A stretch of DNA of 64,000 nt, taken from the NCBI GenBank assembly GCA_039028975.1, contig JBCCHB010000007.1:1-64000 (forward strand), written 5' to 3'. This document shows positions 1-7,495 of the stretch, one piece after another. The stretch is from JAHBNG01 sp039028975. GTDB lineage: Bacteria; Chloroflexota; Anaerolineae; Caldilineales; Caldilineaceae. Position 1 is the stretch's first letter. Each line of letters opens with the position of its first letter. Position numbers and translations under genes: made by a program. The notes beneath the pieces are model-generated. The model was not told the origin of the DNA. It saw nothing but the letters and a program-made list of their open reading frames with translations, and did not search any database.

Positions 1-84
1 AGAACGTTTGTGCTGCACTTTCGGACTCAGTCAGCCGATTTTTTTTCATACAGCGCTGTGAAATTTCATCTGACATCTGGTTTG

Positions 85-136
85 ACACAAATAATTGCAT
101 TTGTGTGCCATTTGCAACATAGGAATGGTTGCAAAT
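85..136. promoter_or_regulatory. Pair of inverted repeats upstream of the carboxylase genes
   Basis: Two perfect palindromes lie close together. Arms ACACAAAT (85-92) and ATTTGTGT (99-106) have a 6-bp spacer. Arms ATTTGCAAC (110-118) and GTTGCAAAT (128-136) have a 9-bp spacer. They sit about 270 bp upstream of the biotin carboxylase start. The arms suit a dimeric repressor operator or a structured leader; no matching regulator gene is in the window, so the role is inferred. Confidence 0.35.
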
Positions 137-260
137 TGATCCAAATTGGCTGAGTTATGTCATCTTTAGGTCTCCAACAGCTTTATTGTTGATTTTCCGA
201 AAAATCGGTGCGGAATGTGGGCAACACAATTTGGGACTCAAATAACCCCATGTGGTAACC

Positions 261-329
261 GTTCAGCCCCCTGAGCTTGTCGAAGGGGTGCTTTGGTTTT
301 GACCAGCTCAGCCGACAGGGGGCGTGAAT
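261..329. repeat. REP-like imperfect palindrome
   Basis: The left arm (about 261-284) contains CCCCCTGAGCTTGTCGAAGG. The right arm (about 301-329) reads as its imperfect inverse, with GACCAGCTCAGCCGACAG followed by GGGGCGTGAA. Sequences with this CTGAGCTTGTCGAAGG core are common interspersed repeats in many bacterial genomes. It lies in the carboxylase leader, and no second copy was seen here. Confidence 0.45.
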
Positions 330-404
330 GGCTACGTCATGTAGTAAGGCTAGACCAAAATGCGCAAGTAATTGACGGATCAGCCCTCAGGGTCCGGCCA
401 GAAA

Positions 405-1913
405 ATGTTCAATAAAATTCTTATCGCCAACCGCGGTGAAATCGCAGCGCGAATCATTCGAGCCTGCAAAGAGATGGGCATCAAAACTGTAGCTGTCTAT
501 TCAGAAGCAGATGCCTTGGCACCCTATGTGTGGCTAGCAGATGAAGCAGCGTTGCTAGGTCCGGCACCCTCTGCCGAGTCTTACCTTAGGATTGATAAAA
601 TTATCGATATTGCGCAACAATTAGCGTGCGATGCCATTCACCCGGGTTATGGGTTTCTGGCAGAGAATGCTGAGTTTGCAGAAGCGGTTGCTGCAGCTGG
701 CATCACATTTATTGGCCCAACAGCAGCGACAATCCGTACGATGGGGTCGAAAACGGCAGCCCGCTCAGCAATGGAGGCTGTTGGCGTTCCTGTTGTGCCG
801 GGATATCAAGAAGGTGGTTCGGATGACGAGCTTATCAAAGCCGCCGCAGACGTTGGATTTCCGCTGCTAGTCAAAGCTACGGCTGGCGGTGGCGGCAAAG
901 GTATGCGGATCGTTCACGACCCAACTGAATTGCCAAGTGCTATCAACTCAGCGAAGAGCGAGGCACTCAATTCGTTTGGGGATGAGCAGATCTTTCTAGA
1001 GCGGCTCATAGAGCAACCCCATCATATTGAATTTCAGATCTTCGGTGACCAGTATGGCACCATCGTCCATCTTTATGAACGAGAATGTTCCATTCAACGT
1101 CGGCACCAGAAAATTGTCGAGGAAGCACCATCCCCACTACTAGAGCAGAATACAGACTTACGACAACGTATGGGCCAAGCAGCTGTAGCCGCTGCCCAGG
1201 CGACCGGATATGTGAACGCGGGTACCGTTGAGTTTCTAGCTGATGATGCAGGTAATTTTTATTTCTTAGAGATGAACACCCGTCTTCAGGTTGAGCATCC
1301 AGTTACGGAGCTGGTAACGGGTGTCGATCTGGTCAAGCTTCAAATTCGGATAGCCGCTGGTAAACCCTTGCCCTTCACCCAAACGGATCTGAGCCAGCGA
1401 GGCCATGCGATTGAGTGCCGGATCTATGCCGAGGATCCTGCCAACGGCTTCTTGCCCTCTATTGGCCAGATTCACCTTGTTCAAGAGCCTGTCGGCCCTG
1501 GCATACGCGTCGACTCCGGCGTGACAAGCGGAGACAAGGTCTCGATTCATTACGATCCTATGCTGGCCAAGCTCATTGTCCTAGGCGATAATCGATCCGA
1601 TGCCATCGCTAAAATGCTCCATGCCCTACGAGAATATGTAATCCTCGGTGATTTGGTGACCAATATTCGTTATTTGTGGGATCTTCTTGACCACGACGCT
1701 TTCCGAGCAGGTCACACCACCACCGATTTCGTCGAGCACCATTTGCCTACTTGGCAATCTGCTCAGGCGGAAGTGCCGGATGAAGTTCTACTCGCCGCGG
1801 CACTAACCGAGCTAACCACCTGCAGGACACAGCAAGCTGACATAGCATTGCAAACGGTTGATGACCCATTCAGCCCATGGAAAGAACTGAGTGGGTTCCG
1901 GATAGGAGCGTAA
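405..1913 (+). CDS. accC: Biotin carboxylase subunit of an acyl-CoA carboxylase
   Basis: This cytoplasmic enzyme carboxylates protein-bound biotin using ATP and bicarbonate. The 502-residue product opens with MFNKILIANRGEIAARI, the usual biotin carboxylase N-terminus. The ATP-grasp glycine-rich loop KATAGGGGKGMRIV follows near residue 170, then FLEMNTRLQVEHPVTE with the catalytic region near 295, and the C-terminal biotin carboxylase domain (GHAIECRIYAEDP). An upstream TTG at 372 is in frame, but the ATG at 405 matches family starts. The extra ~50 C-terminal residues are weakly conserved. The biotin carrier gene starts 5 bp after the stop, so the two are surely co-transcribed. No carboxyltransferase subunit is in the window, so the acyl-CoA substrate (acetyl, propionyl or methylcrotonyl) cannot be named. 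Confidence 0.93.
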   Translation: MFNKILIANRGEIAARIIRACKEMGIKTVAVYSEADALAPYVWLADEAALLGPAPSAESYLRIDKIIDIAQQLACDAIHPGYGFLAENAEFAEAVAAAGITFIGPTAATIRTMGSKTAARSAMEAVGVPVVPGYQEGGSDDELIKAAADVGFPLLVKATAGGGGKGMRIVHDPTELPSAINSAKSEALNSFGDEQIFLERLIEQPHHIEFQIFGDQYGTIVHLYERECSIQRRHQKIVEEAPSPLLEQNTDLRQRMGQAAVAAAQATGYVNAGTVEFLADDAGNFYFLEMNTRLQVEHPVTELVTGVDLVKLQIRIAAGKPLPFTQTDLSQRGHAIECRIYAEDPANGFLPSIGQIHLVQEPVGPGIRVDSGVTSGDKVSIHYDPMLAKLIVLGDNRSDAIAKMLHALREYVILGDLVTNIRYLWDLLDHDAFRAGHTTTDFVEHHLPTWQSAQAEVPDEVLLAAALTELTTCRTQQADIALQTVDDPFSPWKELSGFRIGA

Positions 1914-1917
1914 CGCC

Positions 1918-2424
1918 ATGGCAATATTCCACTATCGTGTAAATGATTCACAGATTGCTGTTCAGATGGAACATGACAAAGATGGGTACCGTGTATCGAT
2001 TGGAGACAGAAGCTACCGAGTCTTAATTCATAAAAGGAACGAGCGGTCGATTGCCTTTACCATGAATGGGCAACCTAAGCAAGTGCATATGGCTTACGGC
2101 AACGGTGCTGATGAGCGTACCTTGTGGTTTAATGGACGGGCTTGGGACCTCGAAAAAGTTGATCCGAGGAGTAGGCGTCAACGCGCTAGCATTCATGAAA
2201 CGTCTGGAGCGTTAGTGGCGGCCATGCCTGGCCAAGTACGGGAAATTTCAGTCGCTGAAGGAGATACGGTTTGCCAAGGCGATCTGCTCGTCGTGTTGGA
2301 AGCCATGAAGATGGAGATGCGCCTTTCAGCACCTATTGATGGCGTGGTCACATTGCTGAGCTGTGGGGTAGGAGATGTTGTAGAACGAGGGCAGCTATTG
2401 GTAACGGTAACCCCGTTGGGATAG
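1918..2424 (+). CDS. Biotin carboxyl carrier protein
   Basis: This 168-residue protein has a C-terminal biotinyl domain with the EAMKMEM motif; Lys131 is the expected biotinylation site. The first ~90 residues resemble the domain that joins the carboxylase to the carrier in methylcrotonyl/propionyl-CoA carboxylase alpha chains, rather than the short Pro/Ala-rich AccB linker. Together with the preceding gene it looks like a split alpha subunit (usually one chain of ~650 residues). It carries carboxyl-biotin to a carboxyltransferase that is not encoded here. A strong hairpin follows immediately after the stop. Confidence 0.88.
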   Translation: MAIFHYRVNDSQIAVQMEHDKDGYRVSIGDRSYRVLIHKRNERSIAFTMNGQPKQVHMAYGNGADERTLWFNGRAWDLEKVDPRSRRQRASIHETSGALVAAMPGQVREISVAEGDTVCQGDLLVVLEAMKMEMRLSAPIDGVVTLLSCGVGDVVERGQLLVTVTPLG

Positions 2425-2425
2425 T

Positions 2426-2453
2426 GCCATTTGTGAAATTTTTCACAAATGGC
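2426..2453 (+). terminator. Hairpin after the carrier gene, without U-tract
   Basis: GCCATTTGTGA (2426-2436) and TCACAAATGGC (2443-2453) form a perfect 11-bp stem with a 6-nt loop, two bases after the stop codon. There is no run of T after it, so it is either a 3' stabilising hairpin or a factor-assisted terminator. Confidence 0.5.
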
Positions 2454-2531
2454 GAACATACCTTCGGTAGGGCGTAGGTATAGTCGTGCAAAGTCTTTCT
2501 TCACTGCAGGAAGAAGCTGTAGCCCATCTAA

Positions 2532-2613
2532 TTCAGCTCCGTTTGAAAACACGAGCCTGGTTACTCTGGTGGAGTATAGGCTAATTCCTGTTTTCAAAAC
2601 GACTGCAAGTATA
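2532..2613 (+). repeat. Palindromic element family P, copy A
   Basis: The conserved left end CAGCTCCGTTTGAAAAC and right end GTTTTCAAAACGACTGCA flank a less well paired core with the apical motif CTCTGGTGGAG. Four other copies are at 25116, 26540, 32646 and 63822. This copy has the most decayed central stem. It lies between the carrier gene and the MoxR gene. Confidence 0.75.
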
Positions 2614-2722
2614 AATTGACCCAATCGTATTTTGAATAACAAAAAACACAGCTATGTTCCTTTTTTCCCAAAGCTAGGAAATGGACAAGCCGCGTTCGTC
2701 AAAATTAGATAATTTTAGAATC

Positions 2723-2788
2723 AAAAAGAGGCGCCATTTAATTGGCTCCTCTAGATATAATTCTATCACAAAGAAAGCGGCTTGTCAA
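2723..2788 (-). promoter_or_regulatory. Minus-strand sigma70-like promoter running straight into a terminator
   Basis: On the minus strand, TTGACA (2788-2783) and TAGAAT (2765-2760) are separated by exactly 17 bp, close to the sigma70 consensus. Starting at about the expected +1 (near 2753), the arms GAGGAGCCA and TGGCGCCTC form a stem of 8/9 pairs around ATTAAA, followed by TTTTT. Any transcript would be only about 30 nt. No plausible gene is read by it. Confidence 0.5.
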
Positions 2789-2890
2789 GGGTTTTCGCGA
2801 CCAATTTTCAAAATTGATCTCGCAACTTCCCCTATAAACCTCATTATCCGCAAATGCATCGCCTTGCATAGCATATAGATTACCAGAAAA

Positions 2891-2936
2891 CTTGTTCCCG
2901 TGAAAACGGGAATCTTGTCCCCACGAAGATGGGGAT
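2891..2936. repeat. Two tandem 23-bp hairpin units
   Basis: Unit 1 (2891-2913) forms TTCCCGT-GAAA-ACGGGAA. Unit 2 (2914-2936) forms TCCCCA-CGAAGA-TGGGGA. Both begin CTTGT and end AT, and the stem bases change in pairs between units. A further inverted half, ATTGGGGACAAG, lies at 2977-2988. This is REP-like DNA upstream of the MoxR gene, with no spacer structure that would make it CRISPR. Confidence 0.5.
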
Positions 2937-3111
2937 AGCCTCTCTTCTCGGAAATTCCCAAAGTGAATCGGTCAAGATTGGGGACAAGACTTTCTGACCA
3001 AGTATAAGGAGCTTGGTGTCGAGTTGCATTCTTCCTAAAATGCCCATTTTTCTATCCTATGGTATGATCATCCCAATGATGATTCGACTCTCACAAAGAT
3101 AGGAGCCTTCT

Positions 3112-4017
3112 TTGTCTACTTTAGCAGAAGTTCAGTCTATTGATGACCTGCTGAACCACCTTTCCAACGAGAACTACGTTTGTGAGCGTAATCTCGGTAC
3201 GGCAATTTTTCTATCCTTAAAGTTAGGCCGACCTCTATTTTTGGAAGGTGAGGCTGGTGTAGGTAAAACAGAAATTGCTAAGGTCCTCTCTACCATGTTT
3301 GATAGGCGGCTAATTCGCCTCCAATGCTACGAAGGGCTGGATGTGAATACGGCAGTTTATGAGTGGAACTACACTCAACAGATGCTTCAAATTCGTCTGC
3401 TGGAGGCTACAGGGAAGGTTGATATCAATTCAGCTCGCAGCCAGCTCTTCAGCGAAGAATTCATGCTCAAACGCCCCTTGCTCCAGGCGATTGATTATGG
3501 TGAAAGCGCTCCCCCTGTTCTCCTAATAGATGAATTGGATCGAGCAGATGAAGAGTTTGAAGCGTTTCTTTTAGAGATTCTCTCAGATTTCCAAATCTCT
3601 ATTCCTGAGATCGGCACCATCAAGGCGCCTGAGCCGCCTATTGTGATCATTACATCTAACCGCACCCGAGAGGTTCACGATGCGCTCAAGCGGCGCTGCC
3701 TTTACCAATGGATTGACTATCCAAGCTTTGCCAAAGAGTACGGTATTGTATTGGCCAAAGTCCCAGGTGCACCCGAACGCCTGGCGGAGCAAGTTGTTCA
3801 TTTTGTGCAAGAGCTGAGACGAGAAGAGCTATACAAATTTCCCGGTGTAGCTGAAACGTTGGATTGGATCACTGCCCTCGTTGCCCTAGACAAAGAAGAG
3901 CTGACGGAAGAAGTGGTCAACGACACTCTTGGCACACTGCTTAAATACCGTGATGACTTTCAGGCAGTCAAAGATGCTGGACTTCAGGCCATGATCGAAC
4001 GAGCCAAGGCCATGTAG
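3112..4017 (+). CDS. MoxR/CoxD-type AAA+ ATPase
   Basis: This 301-residue single-domain AAA+ ATPase has Walker A GEAGVGKTE near residue 45 and Walker B VLLIDELDRAD near 145, and an arginine-rich sensor region (TSNRTREVHDALKRR). Such ATPases act with a VWA partner to mature or load cofactors into large enzymes; in carbon monoxide dehydrogenase clusters the pair is CoxD/CoxE. The start is TTG at 3112, preceded by AGGAG at 3101-3105. The VWA partner follows 71 bp later and an XdhC-like protein comes after that, which fits a molybdenum-hydroxylase maturation operon. No hydroxylase structural genes are in the window. Confidence 0.88.
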   Translation: MSTLAEVQSIDDLLNHLSNENYVCERNLGTAIFLSLKLGRPLFLEGEAGVGKTEIAKVLSTMFDRRLIRLQCYEGLDVNTAVYEWNYTQQMLQIRLLEATGKVDINSARSQLFSEEFMLKRPLLQAIDYGESAPPVLLIDELDRADEEFEAFLLEILSDFQISIPEIGTIKAPEPPIVIITSNRTREVHDALKRRCLYQWIDYPSFAKEYGIVLAKVPGAPERLAEQVVHFVQELRREELYKFPGVAETLDWITALVALDKEELTEEVVNDTLGTLLKYRDDFQAVKDAGLQAMIERAKAM

Positions 4018-4088
4018 CCGCAGGTATGTAAAAAGACCATGCCAAAAGAACCGGATAATAAGGACCGGATATTGAGGTCTATATATAA

Positions 4089-5345
4089 ATGAGTACACTT
4101 TCAATTATACCGCAACAACCGTTTGACCCGTTGACGTCTGCTTTCCCTGATCCGATCCTGCAGGAGACCCCATATCTTACCCACTCTCCCCCTAAAGGCA
4201 ATCTATTGCGAAACTGCGTCCACTTTGGTCGCCTTTTGCGCGCGCTGGGTGTTGAAGTGACGCCAACCCAAATGGTCGATCTGGTGGATAGTCTGTACCA
4301 TGTAGAGATTGCCAATAAGTATGACTTTAAGTTTAGCGCACAAGCTGTCCTGATCAATCGGCGAGAACATCTAGCTATCTTCCATGAAGCCTTTGAACTC
4401 TTCTGGCAGGCTCGAGATGAGCATGAATTGCAGGAGATCGATCTCAGTTCAATGTTCTCTCCGGTAGAACCTGACCCAAATGAGCAGCAACAGCAGCTAG
4501 CCGAGCCTGACCAAGATGAGGGGGGCACAGAGGGTCAGGAAGATGAAGAGATGGAGATCGAACAGGTCTTCACTTATAGCGCTAGAGAAATTCTGCGCGA
4601 AAAGGATTTTGGCAAACTGACTGATGAGGAGATGGTTGAACTCCGACGCTTGATGTTACAAACTGAATGGAACCTATCTGAGCGACGAACTCGTCGGGTC
4701 ACGCCAGACGCAAATGGGTTTCAACTAGATATGCGGCGCACTCTCCGCCAGAATTTACGGTATGGTGGAGAACCTCTGAGCCTCGCCCGGCGCAAGCGCA
4801 AGACGAAGCGCCGCCCATTGGTGGTCATTTGTGATATCAGCGGTTCCATGGAGCGTTATTCCCGGGTACTACTCCAATTTATCTATGCCATCACATCCGA
4901 AGTGGATACCGTGGAAGCCTTTGCCTTTGGGACCAGGCTAACGCGAATTACCCGCCAACTTCAGTCCAGGGATGTGGATAAGGCACTGGGCGAAGCCTCG
5001 GCAGTCATCAACGACTGGGCAGGCGGCACACGGATTGGTGAATCAATCCGCTCCTTTAACTATGAATGGGGACGTCGAGTTCTTGGCCAGGGGGCAGTGG
5101 TCCTGATCATATCCGATGGCTGGGATCGCGGGGATATCAACCTTCTTGGCAAGGAAATGGATCGGCTCCATCGCAGTTGCCATCAGCTCATCTGGCTCAA
5201 CCCCCTCCTCGGCTCAGAAAATTATGAACCCCTTGTCCGTGGCATTCAAGCCGCTCTACCTCACATCGATAACTTTATGCCAGTCCACAATCTCGCAAGC
5301 CTTGAGCAATTGGCAGAGTTTTTTGAGAATGGGCTGAAGAATTGA
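4089..5345 (+). CDS. CoxE-like VWA domain protein
   Basis: This 418-residue cytoplasmic protein has an N-terminal helical part, an acidic Gln/Glu-rich stretch near residues 120-155, and a C-terminal von Willebrand A domain. The metal-ion-dependent adhesion site is complete: DISGSM near 250, GGTRIGES near 315 and ISDGWDRGD near 340. CoxE-type VWA proteins pair with the MoxR ATPase encoded just upstream and help insert metal or sulfur into molybdenum hydroxylases. The pairing is by gene order and family; the client enzyme is unknown. Confidence 0.85.
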   Translation: MSTLSIIPQQPFDPLTSAFPDPILQETPYLTHSPPKGNLLRNCVHFGRLLRALGVEVTPTQMVDLVDSLYHVEIANKYDFKFSAQAVLINRREHLAIFHEAFELFWQARDEHELQEIDLSSMFSPVEPDPNEQQQQLAEPDQDEGGTEGQEDEEMEIEQVFTYSAREILREKDFGKLTDEEMVELRRLMLQTEWNLSERRTRRVTPDANGFQLDMRRTLRQNLRYGGEPLSLARRKRKTKRRPLVVICDISGSMERYSRVLLQFIYAITSEVDTVEAFAFGTRLTRITRQLQSRDVDKALGEASAVINDWAGGTRIGESIRSFNYEWGRRVLGQGAVVLIISDGWDRGDINLLGKEMDRLHRSCHQLIWLNPLLGSENYEPLVRGIQAALPHIDNFMPVHNLASLEQLAEFFENGLKN

Positions 5346-5406
5346 GCAGGTTGGTAAACAAGTGAGCAGGTAAGATAGGTACGATCCTCACACGAATCAT
5401 GAACTC

Positions 5407-6174
5407 ATGAGTAAAGACGTCAATTCGACCGAACAAATTCCCAACTACTACGGTGTCCGGCGTCGAGTTGATTCTGACGTACATGGACAGCCGCTCTATG
5501 ATGAAGTCCCACTGACTCTCGATGATTTTCTGAACCCCACGGATGACGATATTTTTGAGGTAGGGCCGAGACACGAGCAGGACGTTGCCCAGCTCTTCAT
5601 GGGTCTACAGGTTCACTATCGACATAACCAGCTGGCTTTGGTGGCCCGGAATCTGAAAATAATTTGGGACAACGTAAATTTAGCCCAGCCTAGAGCAGAT
5701 ATCCTTATTGCCACGAGTGATGCCCCTCAAACGGTCCTAGGAAATCGCTTTTCTGAAACCACTTGGGGAGGGCCGCCTCGCTGCGTCATCGAGGTGACTG
5801 CACCTCGTTTGGCTGATGCGGATTTGGTTGATAAGGTAGCCATCTACGAGCAGGGTGGTGTCGATGAATACATCATTGTTGATTCTGGGTTGCGAGAGAA
5901 CCAAACTCAAATTCAATACAGCGTCATAGGGTATCGTCTAGACACAGGCCGTTATCAACCCATAGAAATTGACCAGAATGGTCGGATCGTTAGTGAAGTA
6001 TGCCGTCTCAAAATTGGCCTTACAAGCAATGGCGACGGAATTGAGCTGATTGACCTCCGCTCCGGCCAACCCATTGATGGCGAAGAGGTCATCGCAAAAG
6101 ATCGCATCGCCCAGGTGCAGGGGAATCGTCGGGCAGATGAGATTGGATCAGCGCTAGATTTTTTGAGAGGATAA
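5407..6174 (+). CDS. Uma2 family (DUF820) putative nuclease
   Basis: This 255-residue protein has the PD-(D/E)xK-like core of the Uma2 family: PRADILIATSD near residue 97, then CVIEVTAPR near 122 and VDKVAIYEQGGVDEYIIVD near 142. The family is abundant in cyanobacteria and Chloroflexota; its cellular role is not established. It lies between the VWA gene and the XdhC-like gene, with only 6 bp to the latter. Cox-type clusters do not normally carry Uma2 here, so it is probably an inserted passenger co-transcribed with its neighbours. Confidence 0.85.
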   Translation: MSKDVNSTEQIPNYYGVRRRVDSDVHGQPLYDEVPLTLDDFLNPTDDDIFEVGPRHEQDVAQLFMGLQVHYRHNQLALVARNLKIIWDNVNLAQPRADILIATSDAPQTVLGNRFSETTWGGPPRCVIEVTAPRLADADLVDKVAIYEQGGVDEYIIVDSGLRENQTQIQYSVIGYRLDTGRYQPIEIDQNGRIVSEVCRLKIGLTSNGDGIELIDLRSGQPIDGEEVIAKDRIAQVQGNRRADEIGSALDFLRG

Positions 6175-6180
6175 AATATT

Positions 6181-6495
6181 ATGCGTGAATTGCTACCCGA
6201 TATTGAGCGTTGGAAGAGCGAAGAAAAGCAGATCGCGATCGCCACAGTGGTCAAAGTATACGGCTCTGCCCCGCGTCCACTAGGTGCCAAGATGGCCATC
6301 TCCTCTGCTGGCGAGATGGCTGGTTCGGTGAGTGGGGGCTGCGTGGAGGGTGCCGTGGCTCAGGAGGCCCTGGATGTGCTGGAAACAGGGCAAGCCCGAC
6401 TGGTGGAGTATGGCATTACGGATGAGCTGGCCATGAACGTTGGGTTGGCTTGTGGGGGCAATATAGAAGTCTTTGTCGAACCAATTCTTTGGTAA
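6181..6495 (+). CDS. Short XdhC/CoxF-type protein (N-terminal domain only)
   Basis: This 104-residue protein consists of the XdhC N-terminal domain, with VKVYGSAPRPLGAKM near residue 23, the signature SGGCVEGAV near 47, and LACGGNIEVFVEP at the end. Full XdhC proteins add a Rossmann domain (~200 more residues), absent here; single-domain versions occur in cox clusters as CoxF. XdhC proteins bind or sulfurate molybdenum cofactor for xanthine dehydrogenase-family enzymes. The gene lies 6 bp after the Uma2 gene and 3 bp before the nitrilase gene. Confidence 0.85.
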   Translation: MRELLPDIERWKSEEKQIAIATVVKVYGSAPRPLGAKMAISSAGEMAGSVSGGCVEGAVAQEALDVLETGQARLVEYGITDELAMNVGLACGGNIEVFVEPILW

Positions 6496-6498
6496 ACT

Positions 6499-7494
6499 AT
6501 GTCTGATTCAAAGATAGCCAGTGCAACTGTCCCATCGACGCATTTCCCAACCGTGAAAGCGGCTGTCGTACAAGCTGCCCCTGTTCTCTTTGATCGAGAT
6601 GCGACAGTTGCAAAGTGCGGCAAGCTAACGGCAGAGGCCGCAGGGAATGGCGCCGAGCTAATTCTCTTCCCAGAAGCGTTTATTCCCGCGTATCCCAGGG
6701 GCTTGAGCTTTGGAATTGTGGTAGGCAGCCGTAGTCCGGAGGGGCGCTTAACCTGGCAGCGTTACTGGGAGGGGGCCATCGATGTACCTGGGCCAGAAAC
6801 GCAACGGTTGGGTGCTGCAGCCAAAGCCGCCAACGCCTACCTAGCTGTGGGCGTGATCGAACGCGACTCATCCTTTAGTAGAGGGACTCTTTACTGTACC
6901 CTACTCTACTTTGGACCAAATGGTCGATTGTTGGGCAAACATCGGAAGCTGAAGCCAACAGCGGCCGAACGACTCATCTGGGGAGAAGGCGATGGCAGCA
7001 CGCTGACCACTATTAACACACCCAAAGGCAAGATTGGGGGTCTGATCTGTTGGGAGAACTATATGCCTTTGGCGCGGATGGCCATGTATAGCAAAGGCGT
7101 TGAAATCTACTTGGCACCGACTGCTGATTCACGGGATAGTTGGCATGCCACCATTCAACATATTGGCTGTGAGGGGCGCTGCTATGTGCTCGCCTGCAAT
7201 CAATTTGTCACCAAAGCCATGTACCCTGCTGACCTTATCGGTATTGAAGATCTGGCCGCGCAACCCGAGATCTTATGTCGGGGCGGCAGTGCCATCATTT
7301 CGCCATTGGGTGACGTATTGGCAGGCCCCCTCTACGATCAAGAAGGAATTCTCTATGCCGAACTCGATTTGGCAGAGATAGCCCAGAGTAAGCTGGATTT
7401 TGATGCTGTTGGACACTACGCTCGGCCAGACGTCTTTCAGCTTGTCGTTGACGAACGTTCAAAAGCTCCGACCCAATTTACAACTGACAAGTAA
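6499..7494 (+). CDS. Nitrilase (carbon-nitrogen hydrolase)
   Basis: This 331-residue enzyme has the Glu-Lys-Cys triad of the nitrilase superfamily: Glu in LILFPEAFIPAYPRG near residue 59, Lys in LGKHRKLKPT near 140, and Cys in GGLICWENYMP near 174. The CWENYMPLAR context and length are typical of true nitrilases, which turn a nitrile into an acid and ammonia, rather than of amidases. It starts 3 bp after the XdhC-like gene and ends one base from the convergent oxidoreductase gene. Whether it works with the cox-like proteins is unclear. Confidence 0.9.
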   Translation: MSDSKIASATVPSTHFPTVKAAVVQAAPVLFDRDATVAKCGKLTAEAAGNGAELILFPEAFIPAYPRGLSFGIVVGSRSPEGRLTWQRYWEGAIDVPGPETQRLGAAAKAANAYLAVGVIERDSSFSRGTLYCTLLYFGPNGRLLGKHRKLKPTAAERLIWGEGDGSTLTTINTPKGKIGGLICWENYMPLARMAMYSKGVEIYLAPTADSRDSWHATIQHIGCEGRCYVLACNQFVTKAMYPADLIGIEDLAAQPEILCRGGSAIISPLGDVLAGPLYDQEGILYAELDLAEIAQSKLDFDAVGHYARPDVFQLVVDERSKAPTQFTTDK

Positions 7495-7495
7495 T

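Noticed and set aside
2532..2613. attC site interpretation of palindrome family P
   Set aside because: The ends lack the attC core consensus and the elements are not located at regular gene boundaries of an array.
2193..2642. Minus-strand 149-codon open frame over the biotin carrier gene
   Set aside because: It is antisense to a clear biotinyl-domain gene and has no recognisable motif or ribosome site.
2681..2878. Plus-strand 65-codon frame between the carboxylase and MoxR genes
   Set aside because: It covers a minus-strand promoter/terminator and repeat DNA, has atypical composition and no ribosome site.
2891..2940. CRISPR-like appearance of two adjacent hairpins
   Set aside because: Units abut without spacers, only two exist, and no cas genes are present.
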